From Bacteroidales bacterium (lineage in GTDB: Bacteria > Bacteroidota > Bacteroidia > Bacteroidales > UBA10428), in assembly GCA_016928305.1 (NCBI GenBank), contig JAFGKY010000013.1, positions 1 to 64,000 of the forward strand: a DNA stretch of 64,000 nucleotides, written 5' to 3'. Shown here piece by piece: positions 55,884 through 64,000 of this stretch (the first letter of the stretch is position 1; every line of letters starts with the position of its first letter). Position numbers and translations under genes: made by a program. Under the pieces are notes generated by a model. It ran no database searches. It had not been told where the DNA came from and was given only the letters and a program-made list of their open reading frames with translations.

Positions 55884-56459
55884 ATGAATATCATTGAAAG
55901 AGCAAAAAAGATCATTCTCAAACCAAAAGAAGAATGGGTGGTAATTGAACAGGAAAGTACCAGTGTTCAGGGGCTGATAACCATGTATCTTTTCCCCCTT
56001 GCCCTGATACCTGCAATTGCCAGTTTAATCGGATACGGATTCTTTTTCAAATTTCATTCCTTAGGATTTGGTTTGAAATATGGAATTTTGTACCTGATAA
56101 CTTACGTTGTTGGTGCCTTGTTGACGGCCTGGGTCATTGATATCCTGGCTCCTTCCTTTGGCTCAACGAAAGATTTCCGGAAAGCTTTTCAGCTGGTGGT
56201 TTATTCCTACACACCGATGATGGTGGCCGGTGTTGTAATGATTTTTCCGTCACTGAGTCCAATAATGCTGTTAGCTGGATTATATTCGTTGTATATACTA
56301 TACCTGGGCTTTAAACCCTTAATGAAAACCCCTGATGATAAGGTAACAACTTATTTTGTGGTTAGCCTGGTGGTGCTGGTAGTTATCTACTTTGTTATTT
56401 CTACCGTTCTCATGCGAATAATAGTGGGAAATCCCTTATCGGTGTATGGTAACTTATAA
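55884..56459 (+). CDS. Yip1 domain membrane protein
   Basis: A 191-residue membrane protein with the Yip1 domain opening (IIERAKKIILKPKEEWVVIE) followed by about five transmembrane segments. The central loop (FGSTKDFRKAFQLVVYSYTPM) is typical. Function in bacteria is unknown. It is preceded by the second 88-bp repeat and followed by a bidirectional terminator. Confidence 0.82.
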   Translation: MNIIERAKKIILKPKEEWVVIEQESTSVQGLITMYLFPLALIPAIASLIGYGFFFKFHSLGFGLKYGILYLITYVVGALLTAWVIDILAPSFGSTKDFRKAFQLVVYSYTPMMVAGVVMIFPSLSPIMLLAGLYSLYILYLGFKPLMKTPDDKVTTYFVVSLVVLVVIYFVISTVLMRIIVGNPLSVYGNL

Positions 56460-56485
56460 AGGTAAGTATCGTGTAACTAACCGGC

Positions 56486-56520
56486 AAAAGACCGTCTTCT
56501 TTATAGAAGGCGGTCTTTTA
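56486..56520. terminator. Bidirectional rho-independent terminator
   Basis: AAAAGACCGTCTTCT pairs with AGAAGGCGGTCTTTT, with a short loop, between the convergent Yip1-like and MEMO-AMMECR1 genes. Flanked by A-run and T-run. Confidence 0.85.
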
Positions 56521-56528
56521 TAAATAAA

Positions 56529-58073
56529 CTATTCTCCCAGGTTCTGCTCCCCGAAAATGATAGCCTCATAGGTAAACAGCTCCGCATCTTTCCATCCATC
56601 CCAGCCGATTCCTGCCTTATCCTGTGCACAATGCCCCAGAAATTCTTCTTTCGTCCATTTTGTATCCTTTGCTACCTGGGGAAGGAAAGTACCGGAGTGA
56701 TATCCCTTCTTGATATAAATACCGTGTTTGCCCAGGATAATTTCATCAACCGATTGAATTTTACGAAGCGGAGTAAGGACAGATATCTCGATATCCAGAT
56801 CGGGCAACTCGGTTGTTGTTACCGGAGAAAACCTCGAATCCTTTGTAGCTGAGGCAATAGCCATCTCCTGAACGACTTTATACAGAGGCAGGGTTGCATC
56901 AAAACGACCAATGCAACCCCTGAGTTTGCCGTTTTTATGCAAGGTGACAAATGCACCGGAAGGTGCTAGAAGCATGGCTGAATAGTCACCTGTTTCTGGT
57001 TTATAGGATTCCCCGGAAGTAATATATATTTCAATAGTTTTTCGTGCCAGGGAAAGCAATTCTTTTTTTTCTTCCAACGAGAAAGTTACCTCACTTGCCT
57101 GATCCGATGCATGGATTATAGATTCACCTGTAACAGCAATGGAATAGTATCCCACTACTCTTGATTTATCACCATACCCTTTGGCATCACCGGAATTTTT
57201 ATAGGTTACCGGTATATATTGTATACCTTCCATTTTTTCTGTAATATACATGAGCGTTAATACCGATGTCCAGCCACAAAGGCTTGTTGCAAGGTTTTCT
57301 ATCCGCTTATATTCATTGGCATCAAGGGTTTTTATCAGTTCCTGTGGACGGTTGGTGAGAATTGCATCAGCGGTTGCCTTATCGACTTTAACTGCGTCTT
57401 CATAAGTGGGATAGTGCGAAAAATCAGTGCTGATGACAAATAAATTCTCAGGGGTAAAGTAAGGTCGCAATGCATCGGCAATTTTCTTGCAGGTTTCACG
57501 GTATTGTGTTGCAATTACAATAGGAACGATAACAAATTCATTTTTTAACCGGTATTGAAGAAAGGGGATTTCTACCTCGAGGCTGTGTTCATACAAATGA
57601 GCATCCGTACGTGCGTTAAAACATCTATGCTCGTTAATCAATTGATTGGCAAGTTCAATATCTACCGGAACAACTCCCAGGGGTGTTTTGTAATTTCCCT
57701 TGTTATAAATGGAAGCACCATCAAATGTTGTTCTATGACTTGAACCAATAACAAAGATAGTCTTATATTTCTTATTGTTATCCAATTGATTAAAACTTGA
57801 AGCTGCAACCTCTCCTGAGAATACATATCCGGCGTGGGGTGCAATGACGGCCAGTACATTCTTATCGGTTATTCGTTTTGTTGCACTGGCAAAGAGCTTG
57901 TTCAGCTCGGACCGGAGTTCATCAGCTTTCCCCGGATAAAATTGCCCGGCCACAACAGGTTCCCGGGTAATCAATTCCTGGTTTGATTCCTGCATGGTTA
58001 TGATTTTATTATGTTGAGGTTTACACGAAATATCAATCATCAGAAGAACAGCCAGTAATATCCTTGTTTTCAT
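56529..58073 (-). CDS. MEMO-AMMECR1 fusion lipoprotein (AmmeMemoRadiSam parts B and A)
   Basis: A 514-residue fusion. The N-terminus is a lipoprotein signal peptide with lipobox (MIDISC). Residues about 30-310 form the MEMO/dioxygenase-like domain (APHAGYVFSGEVAASSF, IGSSHR, DFSHYPTYEDA). Residues about 325-505 form the AMMECR1 domain (GAFVTLHKNGKLRGCIGRFD, VTTTELPDLDIEISVL). In the AmmeMemoRadiSam set these parts accompany a radical SAM enzyme; the likely partner is encoded at 13264-14415, 42 kb away. The fusion appears anchored outside the cytoplasm. The reaction is unknown. Confidence 0.9.
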   Translation of the reverse strand: MKTRILLAVLLMIDISCKPQHNKIITMQESNQELITREPVVAGQFYPGKADELRSELNKLFASATKRITDKNVLAVIAPHAGYVFSGEVAASSFNQLDNNKKYKTIFVIGSSHRTTFDGASIYNKGNYKTPLGVVPVDIELANQLINEHRCFNARTDAHLYEHSLEVEIPFLQYRLKNEFVIVPIVIATQYRETCKKIADALRPYFTPENLFVISTDFSHYPTYEDAVKVDKATADAILTNRPQELIKTLDANEYKRIENLATSLCGWTSVLTLMYITEKMEGIQYIPVTYKNSGDAKGYGDKSRVVGYYSIAVTGESIIHASDQASEVTFSLEEKKELLSLARKTIEIYITSGESYKPETGDYSAMLLAPSGAFVTLHKNGKLRGCIGRFDATLPLYKVVQEMAIASATKDSRFSPVTTTELPDLDIEISVLTPLRKIQSVDEIILGKHGIYIKKGYHSGTFLPQVAKDTKWTKEEFLGHCAQDKAGIGWDGWKDAELFTYEAIIFGEQNLGE

Positions 58074-58239
58074 GTAGGTTATTTTATATGAACTGATAAA
58101 TGATACAAATTATATGCAAAGGTACGAAATATACGGCCGGGTAGAATGAAATCGGAGAATATTTTGATCACATGTAAAATCCTGATTTAATGCATCATGC
58201 GTTATCAGCAGGCGGACACAATAAGAATCAAGGGACCAT

Positions 58240-58995
58240 TCATGGTTTCGGTTCATACGGCAATGAACTGCCGATTATTTCTCTAGCATGATTGATCAGC
58301 TCCAGGATATTATTCTCGTTATATTTTTTGATGTCAATTGACGGATGAATTATCATTTTGGCTTTTCCTGGAAAAATATTGAGTGTTCCGGCAGGAAGTA
58401 TTTCTTTGGTTCCGGTAACCGTAATCGGAAGAAGGGGTAAACCAAGATCTATGGCTATTTTGAAAGCACCTCGTTTGAAAACACCTAGTTCCCCTGTAAT
58501 ACTTCGGGTACCTTCAGGAAAGAAAACAACCGAGATTCCATTTACCAGTCTTTTTTTTGCTTCATTCAGGCTTTCCATAGCCACACGACTGTTTGAACGG
58601 TCGAGAAAAATATGGCCGACCTTTCTGCTGCCAAAACCCACACCTGGTATTTTTCGGGCTTCTTTCTTCATGATCCATTTAATATCGATCCCGAGCCAGC
58701 CATATATTAGAAATATATCATAGATGCTTTGATGATTGGAAATGATAACGTAAGAAGTATGTTTACAGACATTCTTCCGACCTGTCACAGTGACAAACAT
58801 AGGTGTAAAAAAGGCATTAACCCTCGACCAGATAACTCCTCCGAAATAGCTTCCAATTCGTTGACTCACAAGTGAGGATAACACTACTGCCGCCACACCA
58901 AAAAAAAATGTGTTCAGGAATATAAAAGGTATTAAGAAAAGCCATTTGTAAGGCTGATATAAATAATACAACAGTGTATGAAAGGACCTTGCCAT
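58240..58995 (-). CDS. plsC: 1-acyl-glycerol-3-phosphate acyltransferase
   Basis: A 251-residue inner-membrane acyltransferase of phospholipid synthesis. The HX4D motif is NHQSIYDIF, the glycerol-phosphate site is FFPEGTRS, and there is an N-terminal transmembrane segment. It makes phosphatidic acid from lysophosphatidic acid. It is divergent from the lipid kinase gene at 59102, a pairing consistent with membrane lipid metabolism. Confidence 0.88.
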   Translation of the reverse strand: MARSFHTLLYYLYQPYKWLFLIPFIFLNTFFFGVAAVVLSSLVSQRIGSYFGGVIWSRVNAFFTPMFVTVTGRKNVCKHTSYVIISNHQSIYDIFLIYGWLGIDIKWIMKKEARKIPGVGFGSRKVGHIFLDRSNSRVAMESLNEAKKRLVNGISVVFFPEGTRSITGELGVFKRGAFKIAIDLGLPLLPITVTGTKEILPAGTLNIFPGKAKMIIHPSIDIKKYNENNILELINHAREIIGSSLPYEPKP

Positions 58996-59101
58996 AATCA
59001 GATTTGTGAGCCAAATATAGAAAAATCGATTTAAATTGCATGTCTCTTTGGGTTATCACGTTTTATTTGGATATTTGCTTGACATGAGGTATTAAAAATA
59101 A

Positions 59102-60061
59102 ATGGAAATTTCAGAAATTCAATCTCAATGGCTTGTTATCGTTAATCCGAATGCCGGTCGTGGAAAAGGCTGCAAAGACTGGGGAAAAATAGAAGCTCTT
59201 TTGAAATTATATGGATTATTGTCTCAGGTTTATTTCACCAGGGCCAGGCACCATGCCATCAATATTACGATTGATGCCATTGAAAAGGGATATCGCAAAA
59301 TCATCGTAGTTGGCGGTGACGGTACCATGAATGAGGTAGTGAATGGTTGTTTCATACAGAAGACATGCCCGACAACCGATATTACGCTTGCCATCATCAC
59401 TGTGGGAACCGGTAACGATTGGGGCAGATTATTCGGAATACCGCATGATTATGAAGCTGCAATTAAGATTATTAAAACCGGGAGGATTCATCTCCAGGAT
59501 ACCGGTAATGTAAATTATTATCACGGTGTAAAAAAAGAGAACCGGTATTTTCTGAACATTGCCGGTCTCGGCTTTGATGCTGTGGTGGTAAAGCGAGCTA
59601 ACCTTCAGAAAGAAAAGGGAAGAAGCGGGAAGGCTTTATATTTATGGAATCTGTTGCGAAGTCTGATTGCCTACAAGGATACACAGGTAGAAGTAATTAT
59701 CGATGGCACCATCATACGAAATAAAGTCTTTACCATCAGCCTTGGCATTGGTAAATACTCAGGGGGTGGGATGATGCAGACTCCCAATGCCATTACGGAT
59801 GACGGACTTTTTGATATTACCATAATTAATAAAATCCGTAAAGCGGATGTTATCATAAGTCTTAAAATGCTGTATGATGGTTCCATTTATGATCATCCCA
59901 AAATTGAAGGGTATACAGGCAAGCGTATATTGATTGATTCCGATCCCCTCATACATGTTGAAGCCGATGGTGAATCATTAGGTCATTCCCCCATAGAATT
60001 TAATATTATACCCAAAAGCATCAACGTCATTTGCAATCCGGAGATCCAGTTAAAATCTTAA
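59102..60061 (+). CDS. Diacylglycerol kinase-family lipid kinase (YegS/DgkB-like)
   Basis: A 319-residue cytoplasmic kinase of the DAGK catalytic family. Motifs: NPNAGRGKG near the N-terminus, GGDGTMNEVVNG and GTGNDWGR. It phosphorylates diacylglycerol or a related lipid with ATP, recycling it towards phosphatidic acid. It is divergent from plsC and monocistronic. The lipid specificity is not readable from sequence. Confidence 0.87.
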   Translation: MEISEIQSQWLVIVNPNAGRGKGCKDWGKIEALLKLYGLLSQVYFTRARHHAINITIDAIEKGYRKIIVVGGDGTMNEVVNGCFIQKTCPTTDITLAIITVGTGNDWGRLFGIPHDYEAAIKIIKTGRIHLQDTGNVNYYHGVKKENRYFLNIAGLGFDAVVVKRANLQKEKGRSGKALYLWNLLRSLIAYKDTQVEVIIDGTIIRNKVFTISLGIGKYSGGGMMQTPNAITDDGLFDITIINKIRKADVIISLKMLYDGSIYDHPKIEGYTGKRILIDSDPLIHVEADGESLGHSPIEFNIIPKSINVICNPEIQLKS

Positions 60062-60408
60062 TCTGAGGTAATCATTCAACATCTAACAGCAGGGATATTA
60101 TCGATAATCCTTTTTGTTGAATTATTTCATCTACCTGAAATCATAGAACAGAATTAATCGAATTTGTTATACGGTTTTTATACCCGTAAAGCATTCCTTA
60201 TCATATAATAATATTCAAATATTACTACTTACAATATAAAATTATATGGGTATAAATAAAAACAATTGGTAAATATTATAATATAACCCCCAAAAAATTA
60301 TAGTATACTTACGAAATATTGCAATATTAAAAAAAATAAAACTATATTTGAATTTTAATTGATGAATCAGAAGTATAATAGTTGCAATACTAATTTTCAG
60401 ATAATTCT
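60062..60408. other. Upstream region of asnB with palindromes
   Basis: A 347-bp AT-rich gap without ORF. It has the perfect 14-bp palindrome AATATTGCAATATT (60315-60328) and a -7 box TATATTTG (60343-60350) with TTG (60319-60321) 21 bases upstream as -33. A related half-site TTGCAATACT lies near 60381-60391. The palindrome covers the -33 element, as an operator would. Confidence 0.55.
60319..60350 (+). promoter_or_regulatory. asnB promoter
   Basis: TTG at 60319-60321 and TATATTTG at 60343-60350 with 21 bases between fit the Bacteroidota sigma promoter. The -33 lies in the AATATTGCAATATT palindrome. Confidence 0.55.
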
Positions 60409-62076
60409 ATGTGTGGAATAATAGGTGTATTTGATTTAAAAGTCAATGCAAATGATTTGCGTTCACAGGTACTTGGGATGGCCAGAAAATTACGTCACAG
60501 GGGACCGGACTGGTCGGGAATCTATGTTCATGACCATGCAATTCTGGCTCATGAGCGTCTTGCCATTGTCGATCCTCAGTCAGGAAAACAGCCATTTTTC
60601 AGCAAAGATGGAAACCTTATCCTGGCAGTTAACGGAGAAATATACAATCATCAGCCAATTCGAAATCGCTATAAACAAAGTTATGAATTTGTGACCCATT
60701 CGGATTGCGAAGTGATTTTGCCTTTATATCGTGAAAAAGGAGCCACATTTCTGGAAGAACTCAATGGTATTTTTGCCTTTGCACTTTTCGATAAAGAAAA
60801 AAACCGATACCTGATTGCCCGTGATCATATAGGAATTATACCTTTATTCACAGGCTGGGACAAACATGGCAATTTCTATGTGGCATCAGAATTAAAGGCT
60901 TTGGAAGGCATTTGCCCCAAAATACAGGAATTTCCTCCCGGCCATTATTTATCCAGTGATGAAGGGGAGCTTAAACGCTGGTATAACCGCGACTGGATGG
61001 ACTTTCAATCGGTGAAGGATAATGTAAGCACTATTGAACAAATACGACGTGCAATGGAGGATGCTGTACACCGGCAGTTAATGTCAGATGTCCCATACGG
61101 TGTATTGCTTTCAGGTGGCCTTGATTCAACGGTAATCTCCGCTGTAGCCAAAAAATTTGCTGCACGGCGTATTGAATCAAACGACCTGGAGGATGCCTGG
61201 TGGCCCAGCCTGCATTCTTTTGCCATCGGACTGAAAGGATCTCCTGACCTGGATGCTGCCCGTAAAGCAGCCGAACATATTGGCACCATACATCATGAGG
61301 TGCATTTTACCGTACAGGAAGGTCTCGACGCCCTTCGTGACGTTATATATCACATTGAGACGTATGATGTAACAACGGTTCGTGCTTCCACCCCAATGTA
61401 TATGATCGCTCGTGTAATCAAATCTATGGGTATTAAAATGGTGCTTACGGGTGAAGGTGCTGATGAAATCTTCGGAGGCTACCTCTATTTTCATAAAGCA
61501 CCCGATGCAAAAGCCTTTCATGAAGAAACACTTCGCAAACTTGAAAAACTTCATTTGTATGACTGCCTTCGTGCTAATAAATCGCTGGCAGCATGGGGAG
61601 TAGAAGGTCGTGTGCCTTTTCTTGACAAGGAGTTTCTGGATGTAGCCATGCGCCTTAATCCTGAAGATAAAAGGCCAAGAGAAGGGCGTATTGAAAAATG
61701 GATCGTTCGGAAAGCTTTTGAAGACATACTGCCGGAGAGTATTGCCTGGCGTCAGAAAGAACAATTCTCAGATGGCGTCGGATACAACTGGATTAATACA
61801 CTGAAAGAACTAACGGCCCGTGAAGTGTCTGATGAACAACTGGTTAATGCTAAATACCGTTTCCCCATTAACACACCCATGTCAAAAGAAGAGTATTATT
61901 ACCGTTCTATTTTTTCAGAACACTTTCCTTCGGATGCCGCTGCTGCCTGTGTTCCTTCAGTGCCATCAGTTGCCTGCAGCACTGCTGAAGCATTGGCCTG
62001 GGATGAAGAATTTCAAAAGATGATCGATCCTTCCGGCCGGGCTGTAAAAAATGTTCATATAGAAGCGTATAAATAG
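60409..62076 (+). CDS. asnB: Glutamine-hydrolysing asparagine synthetase
   Basis: A 555-residue enzyme making asparagine from aspartate, glutamine and ATP. The N-terminal glutaminase domain has the nucleophile Cys2 (MCGIIGVFD) and the RGPDWSG turn. The synthetase domain has the ATP-pyrophosphate loop VLLSGGLDSTVIS and GEGADEIFGGYLYFHKAP. Length is that of the E. coli AsnB form. It is monocistronic with a palindromic operator-like region upstream. Confidence 0.95.
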   Translation: MCGIIGVFDLKVNANDLRSQVLGMARKLRHRGPDWSGIYVHDHAILAHERLAIVDPQSGKQPFFSKDGNLILAVNGEIYNHQPIRNRYKQSYEFVTHSDCEVILPLYREKGATFLEELNGIFAFALFDKEKNRYLIARDHIGIIPLFTGWDKHGNFYVASELKALEGICPKIQEFPPGHYLSSDEGELKRWYNRDWMDFQSVKDNVSTIEQIRRAMEDAVHRQLMSDVPYGVLLSGGLDSTVISAVAKKFAARRIESNDLEDAWWPSLHSFAIGLKGSPDLDAARKAAEHIGTIHHEVHFTVQEGLDALRDVIYHIETYDVTTVRASTPMYMIARVIKSMGIKMVLTGEGADEIFGGYLYFHKAPDAKAFHEETLRKLEKLHLYDCLRANKSLAAWGVEGRVPFLDKEFLDVAMRLNPEDKRPREGRIEKWIVRKAFEDILPESIAWRQKEQFSDGVGYNWINTLKELTAREVSDEQLVNAKYRFPINTPMSKEEYYYRSIFSEHFPSDAAAACVPSVPSVACSTAEALAWDEEFQKMIDPSGRAVKNVHIEAYK

Positions 62077-62135
62077 AATGATTTACATTTATAACTATTT
62101 GTTATACAAGATATAAAATATTTATATTTAATCCA

Positions 62136-63071
62136 TTAGTTTAAATATAAAGGAATTTTACGGCCGTTCCATTTTATGTATTTGCCTGTTGCGGCTATTA
62201 CTTTGGCCTTTCCATCACATTCATCGACGAAATCCAATACCAGCGTTTTAAAATCCAATTGGTCACCTGCCACGATATATTGAATCAGTGCCTGGCCATC
62301 CAATGGATTTTTATCACATGCCAAATAATTCAGGTATGTTTCAATTACTGCATGATAGATTATTCCTGCTGTATTGTCAGTGGCCTCTGCCATCTGACCG
62401 CCTCCATTAATGGTAATGCCATCATCCAAAAATTCCGAAAAAGTATGGTTCTGATTCACAGTGACAAACCAAACATTTTGCTTTACGGCAACATATAAAT
62501 CTTCAGGTTTTTCTGTATTCAGGCGCTCTATTTCAAGATCGAACTGGGGTTTTGTAAAACTCAATGAGAGAATAGTATCCGATCCCTCACCTATGATAAT
62601 ATCCTCACGGGCAAACAATGTCAGCAGGGATCCATCATCCTGTAGAATCACCGGGACAGTGTATATTCCATACAGAATTGATTCACCCCTTAGCAAACTA
62701 ATATCAACCAAAACAACAGATATTATTCCACTGTTGCCCTGATCCCATAGTCCACCAATAATTATCTGACCAACATTTTTATTAAACGGCAGAGGATGTT
62801 GTGTGCTTGTATTGATTATAATCAGACCTGAACAATGAAATTCATTACAGTTCCCTTTTGTGAATAGCATGTTAGAAGGCAAGGGATTCCCACGAAAAGC
62901 ACTCATGGCAACGGAAGCACAATATCCAACTGCAACTGAAGTTGCAATACCGTCTCGAAGATATTCAACATCTGGTTCTTTGTTATATTCATCTATCTTT
63001 TTACATGAAGTGAATGAAAACAAAAAACAGATAATCAATACAATATTTTCTATATAAAGTTTTGGTTTCAT
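62136..63071 (-). CDS. Hypothetical lipoprotein
   Basis: A 311-residue protein with a lipoprotein signal peptide (CFLFSFTSCKK; lipidated Cys near residue 23). The rest is beta-rich with several Gly-rich turns and no recognised domain. It would be anchored in a membrane leaflet or surface-exposed. It is convergent with asnB, monocistronic and faces the CrtC-like gene divergently. Function unknown. Confidence 0.6.
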   Translation of the reverse strand: MKPKLYIENIVLIICFLFSFTSCKKIDEYNKEPDVEYLRDGIATSVAVGYCASVAMSAFRGNPLPSNMLFTKGNCNEFHCSGLIIINTSTQHPLPFNKNVGQIIIGGLWDQGNSGIISVVLVDISLLRGESILYGIYTVPVILQDDGSLLTLFAREDIIIGEGSDTILSLSFTKPQFDLEIERLNTEKPEDLYVAVKQNVWFVTVNQNHTFSEFLDDGITINGGGQMAEATDNTAGIIYHAVIETYLNYLACDKNPLDGQALIQYIVAGDQLDFKTLVLDFVDECDGKAKVIAATGKYIKWNGRKIPLYLN

Positions 63072-63182
63072 AATACTAATTAAGGAATTAAGTTACTCTT
63101 TTCTGGTTAAAAAAAAGCAATATCATTATCTTTAATAATTATTTTAAATATTGTTTCTTTCTGTTTGATTCATTTCCTGTTC

Positions 63183-64000
63183 ATGACTGAATACACTCAC
63201 TATGGCATTGTTTATGAAAATGGTCTTGTTGATGAAACTGACTCAACCGAAGATGATTCTATCCTTAAAGTCAGCGATGCAGACGACGGCATCCTGATGA
63301 GCAATCCGGAACCCGGAAATTTTGAGTGGTGGTATTTTGATATTTGTGAACCAGCTCGTTCCATATTACTGAAAATCGTATTACACATGGGTACGGATCC
63401 CTTACGAAGAAAATTATTCCCTCAACTTGCGGTTTCTGTCAATACGGGTCAAAAACATTATGCCTTAACAAGGTCATATACCTGGAATGATATTTATTTG
63501 TCAAAAGACAGTTGCGAACTGTCCGTAAAAAACGAATTTGTGCTTAAATGTGAGACAACAAACAGCGAATTAGGCTTATTTCGATATCATATCAAAATTG
63601 ACACCGATGAATTCAATGGAACACTTACTTTTAATGGCATTATCTCCGGGTGGAAACCATTGGGAAAATGTGTTAACTTTCGCCGTGCTGGTAAAAAGGG
63701 TTCGTTTTATTGGATCGTACCAACACCCAGGGCAACCGTCAACGGTGAATATACAGTTAATGGCAACGTAAACAAGGTTGTTGATGCAATTGGCTATCAT
63801 GATCATAATGCATGGATCGTAGAGGTCAGGAATAAATATTTTATGGATGATGCAATAGGCAAATGGTTGTGGGGTAAGGCCTATGCAAACAGATATACAT
63901 GTGTTTTCATGGAACTGTTCTGTAAATCTGTCCGTTTAGGATCAATGCTAATCGCAGATCACAACCAAATAATCCACAGTTCAAATAATATTGCTGTCTT
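63183..64000 (+). CDS. CrtC/AttH-like lipocalin-type protein (cut by window end)
   Basis: An open frame from the ATG at 63183 runs to the window end (272 codons, no stop), so it is partial. The product has the EWWYFD motif near residue 45 and GYHDHNAW ... WLWGKAY further on, the landmarks of the CrtC/AttH (hydroxyneurosporene synthase/tocopherol-cyclase-like) two-lipocalin family. Most bacterial members are hydratases or uncharacterised. No signal peptide is apparent. Its operon context lies beyond the window. Confidence 0.75.
   Translation, partial: MTEYTHYGIVYENGLVDETDSTEDDSILKVSDADDGILMSNPEPGNFEWWYFDICEPARSILLKIVLHMGTDPLRRKLFPQLAVSVNTGQKHYALTRSYTWNDIYLSKDSCELSVKNEFVLKCETTNSELGLFRYHIKIDTDEFNGTLTFNGIISGWKPLGKCVNFRRAGKKGSFYWIVPTPRATVNGEYTVNGNVNKVVDAIGYHDHNAWIVEVRNKYFMDDAIGKWLWGKAYANRYTCVFMELFCKSVRLGSMLIADHNQIIHSSNNIAV

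Noticed and set aside
1-64000. CRISPR array, prophage or transposase genes
   Set aside because: No direct repeat-spacer pattern, integrase, capsid or transposase motif was seen on either strand.

Overview
The window is a chromosomal segment of a Bacteroidota bacterium, most likely in or near the Bacteroidales/Marinilabiliales. This rests on DUF4252 proteins, a bTHX ribosomal protein, a dense set of lipoproteins and OmpA-type proteins, weak Shine-Dalgarno signals, and several TAnnTTTG boxes of the Bacteroidota -7 type. Base composition is AT-rich with short intergenic gaps. I see no rRNA, prophage, transposase or CRISPR array. One tRNA-Lys(CTT) is present.

Layout. 0.1-7 kb: rarA, an SDR and a hotdog thioesterase, a LolA-like protein, an ECF sigma locus with two DUF4252 proteins, and a radical SAM protein. 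7-19 kb: tRNA-Lys, an ASKHA ferredoxin protein, a PLP sulfhydrylase, bTHX, trmJ, a potassium channel, an AmmeMemoRadiSam radical SAM enzyme next to a membrane spermidine-synthase-like protein, and relA. 19-25 kb: a NarL-type two-component pair, an XRE regulator in an AT-rich gap, and pyrK-pyrD with an enlarged PyrK. 25-37 kb: OmpA and repeat proteins, a SpoIIE-type phosphatase followed by an OLD-like ATPase, a SPOR-like protein, rlmN, metA and a response regulator. 37-48 kb: GH13 amylase, purL, an exonuclease/GIY-YIG fusion, and two consecutive signalling kinases. 48-64 kb: arfB, cyclophilin, LRR protein, msrA, a ResB/CcsA cytochrome c biogenesis fusion, a Yip1-like protein, a MEMO-AMMECR1 fusion lipoprotein, plsC, a lipid kinase, asnB, a lipoprotein and a CrtC/AttH-like gene cut by the window end.

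Genes that appear to work together: metA and the PLP sulfhydrylase (methionine; MetA carries the acetyl-CoA-type Glu111); pyrK and pyrD (UMP synthesis); amrS with the distant MEMO-AMMECR1 fusion (AmmeMemoRadiSam, function unknown, both with export-like N-termini); sigma factor, membrane protein and DUF4252 proteins (envelope signalling); plsC and the diacylglycerol-kinase-like protein (phospholipids).

The most interesting unexplained items are an 88-bp structured repeat present twice with wobble-compatible substitutions, the split and apparently exported AmmeMemoRadiSam set, the enlarged PyrK, a coiled-coil OLD-like ATPase with a degenerate Toprim region, and operator-like palindromes upstream of the XRE gene, asnB and purL.
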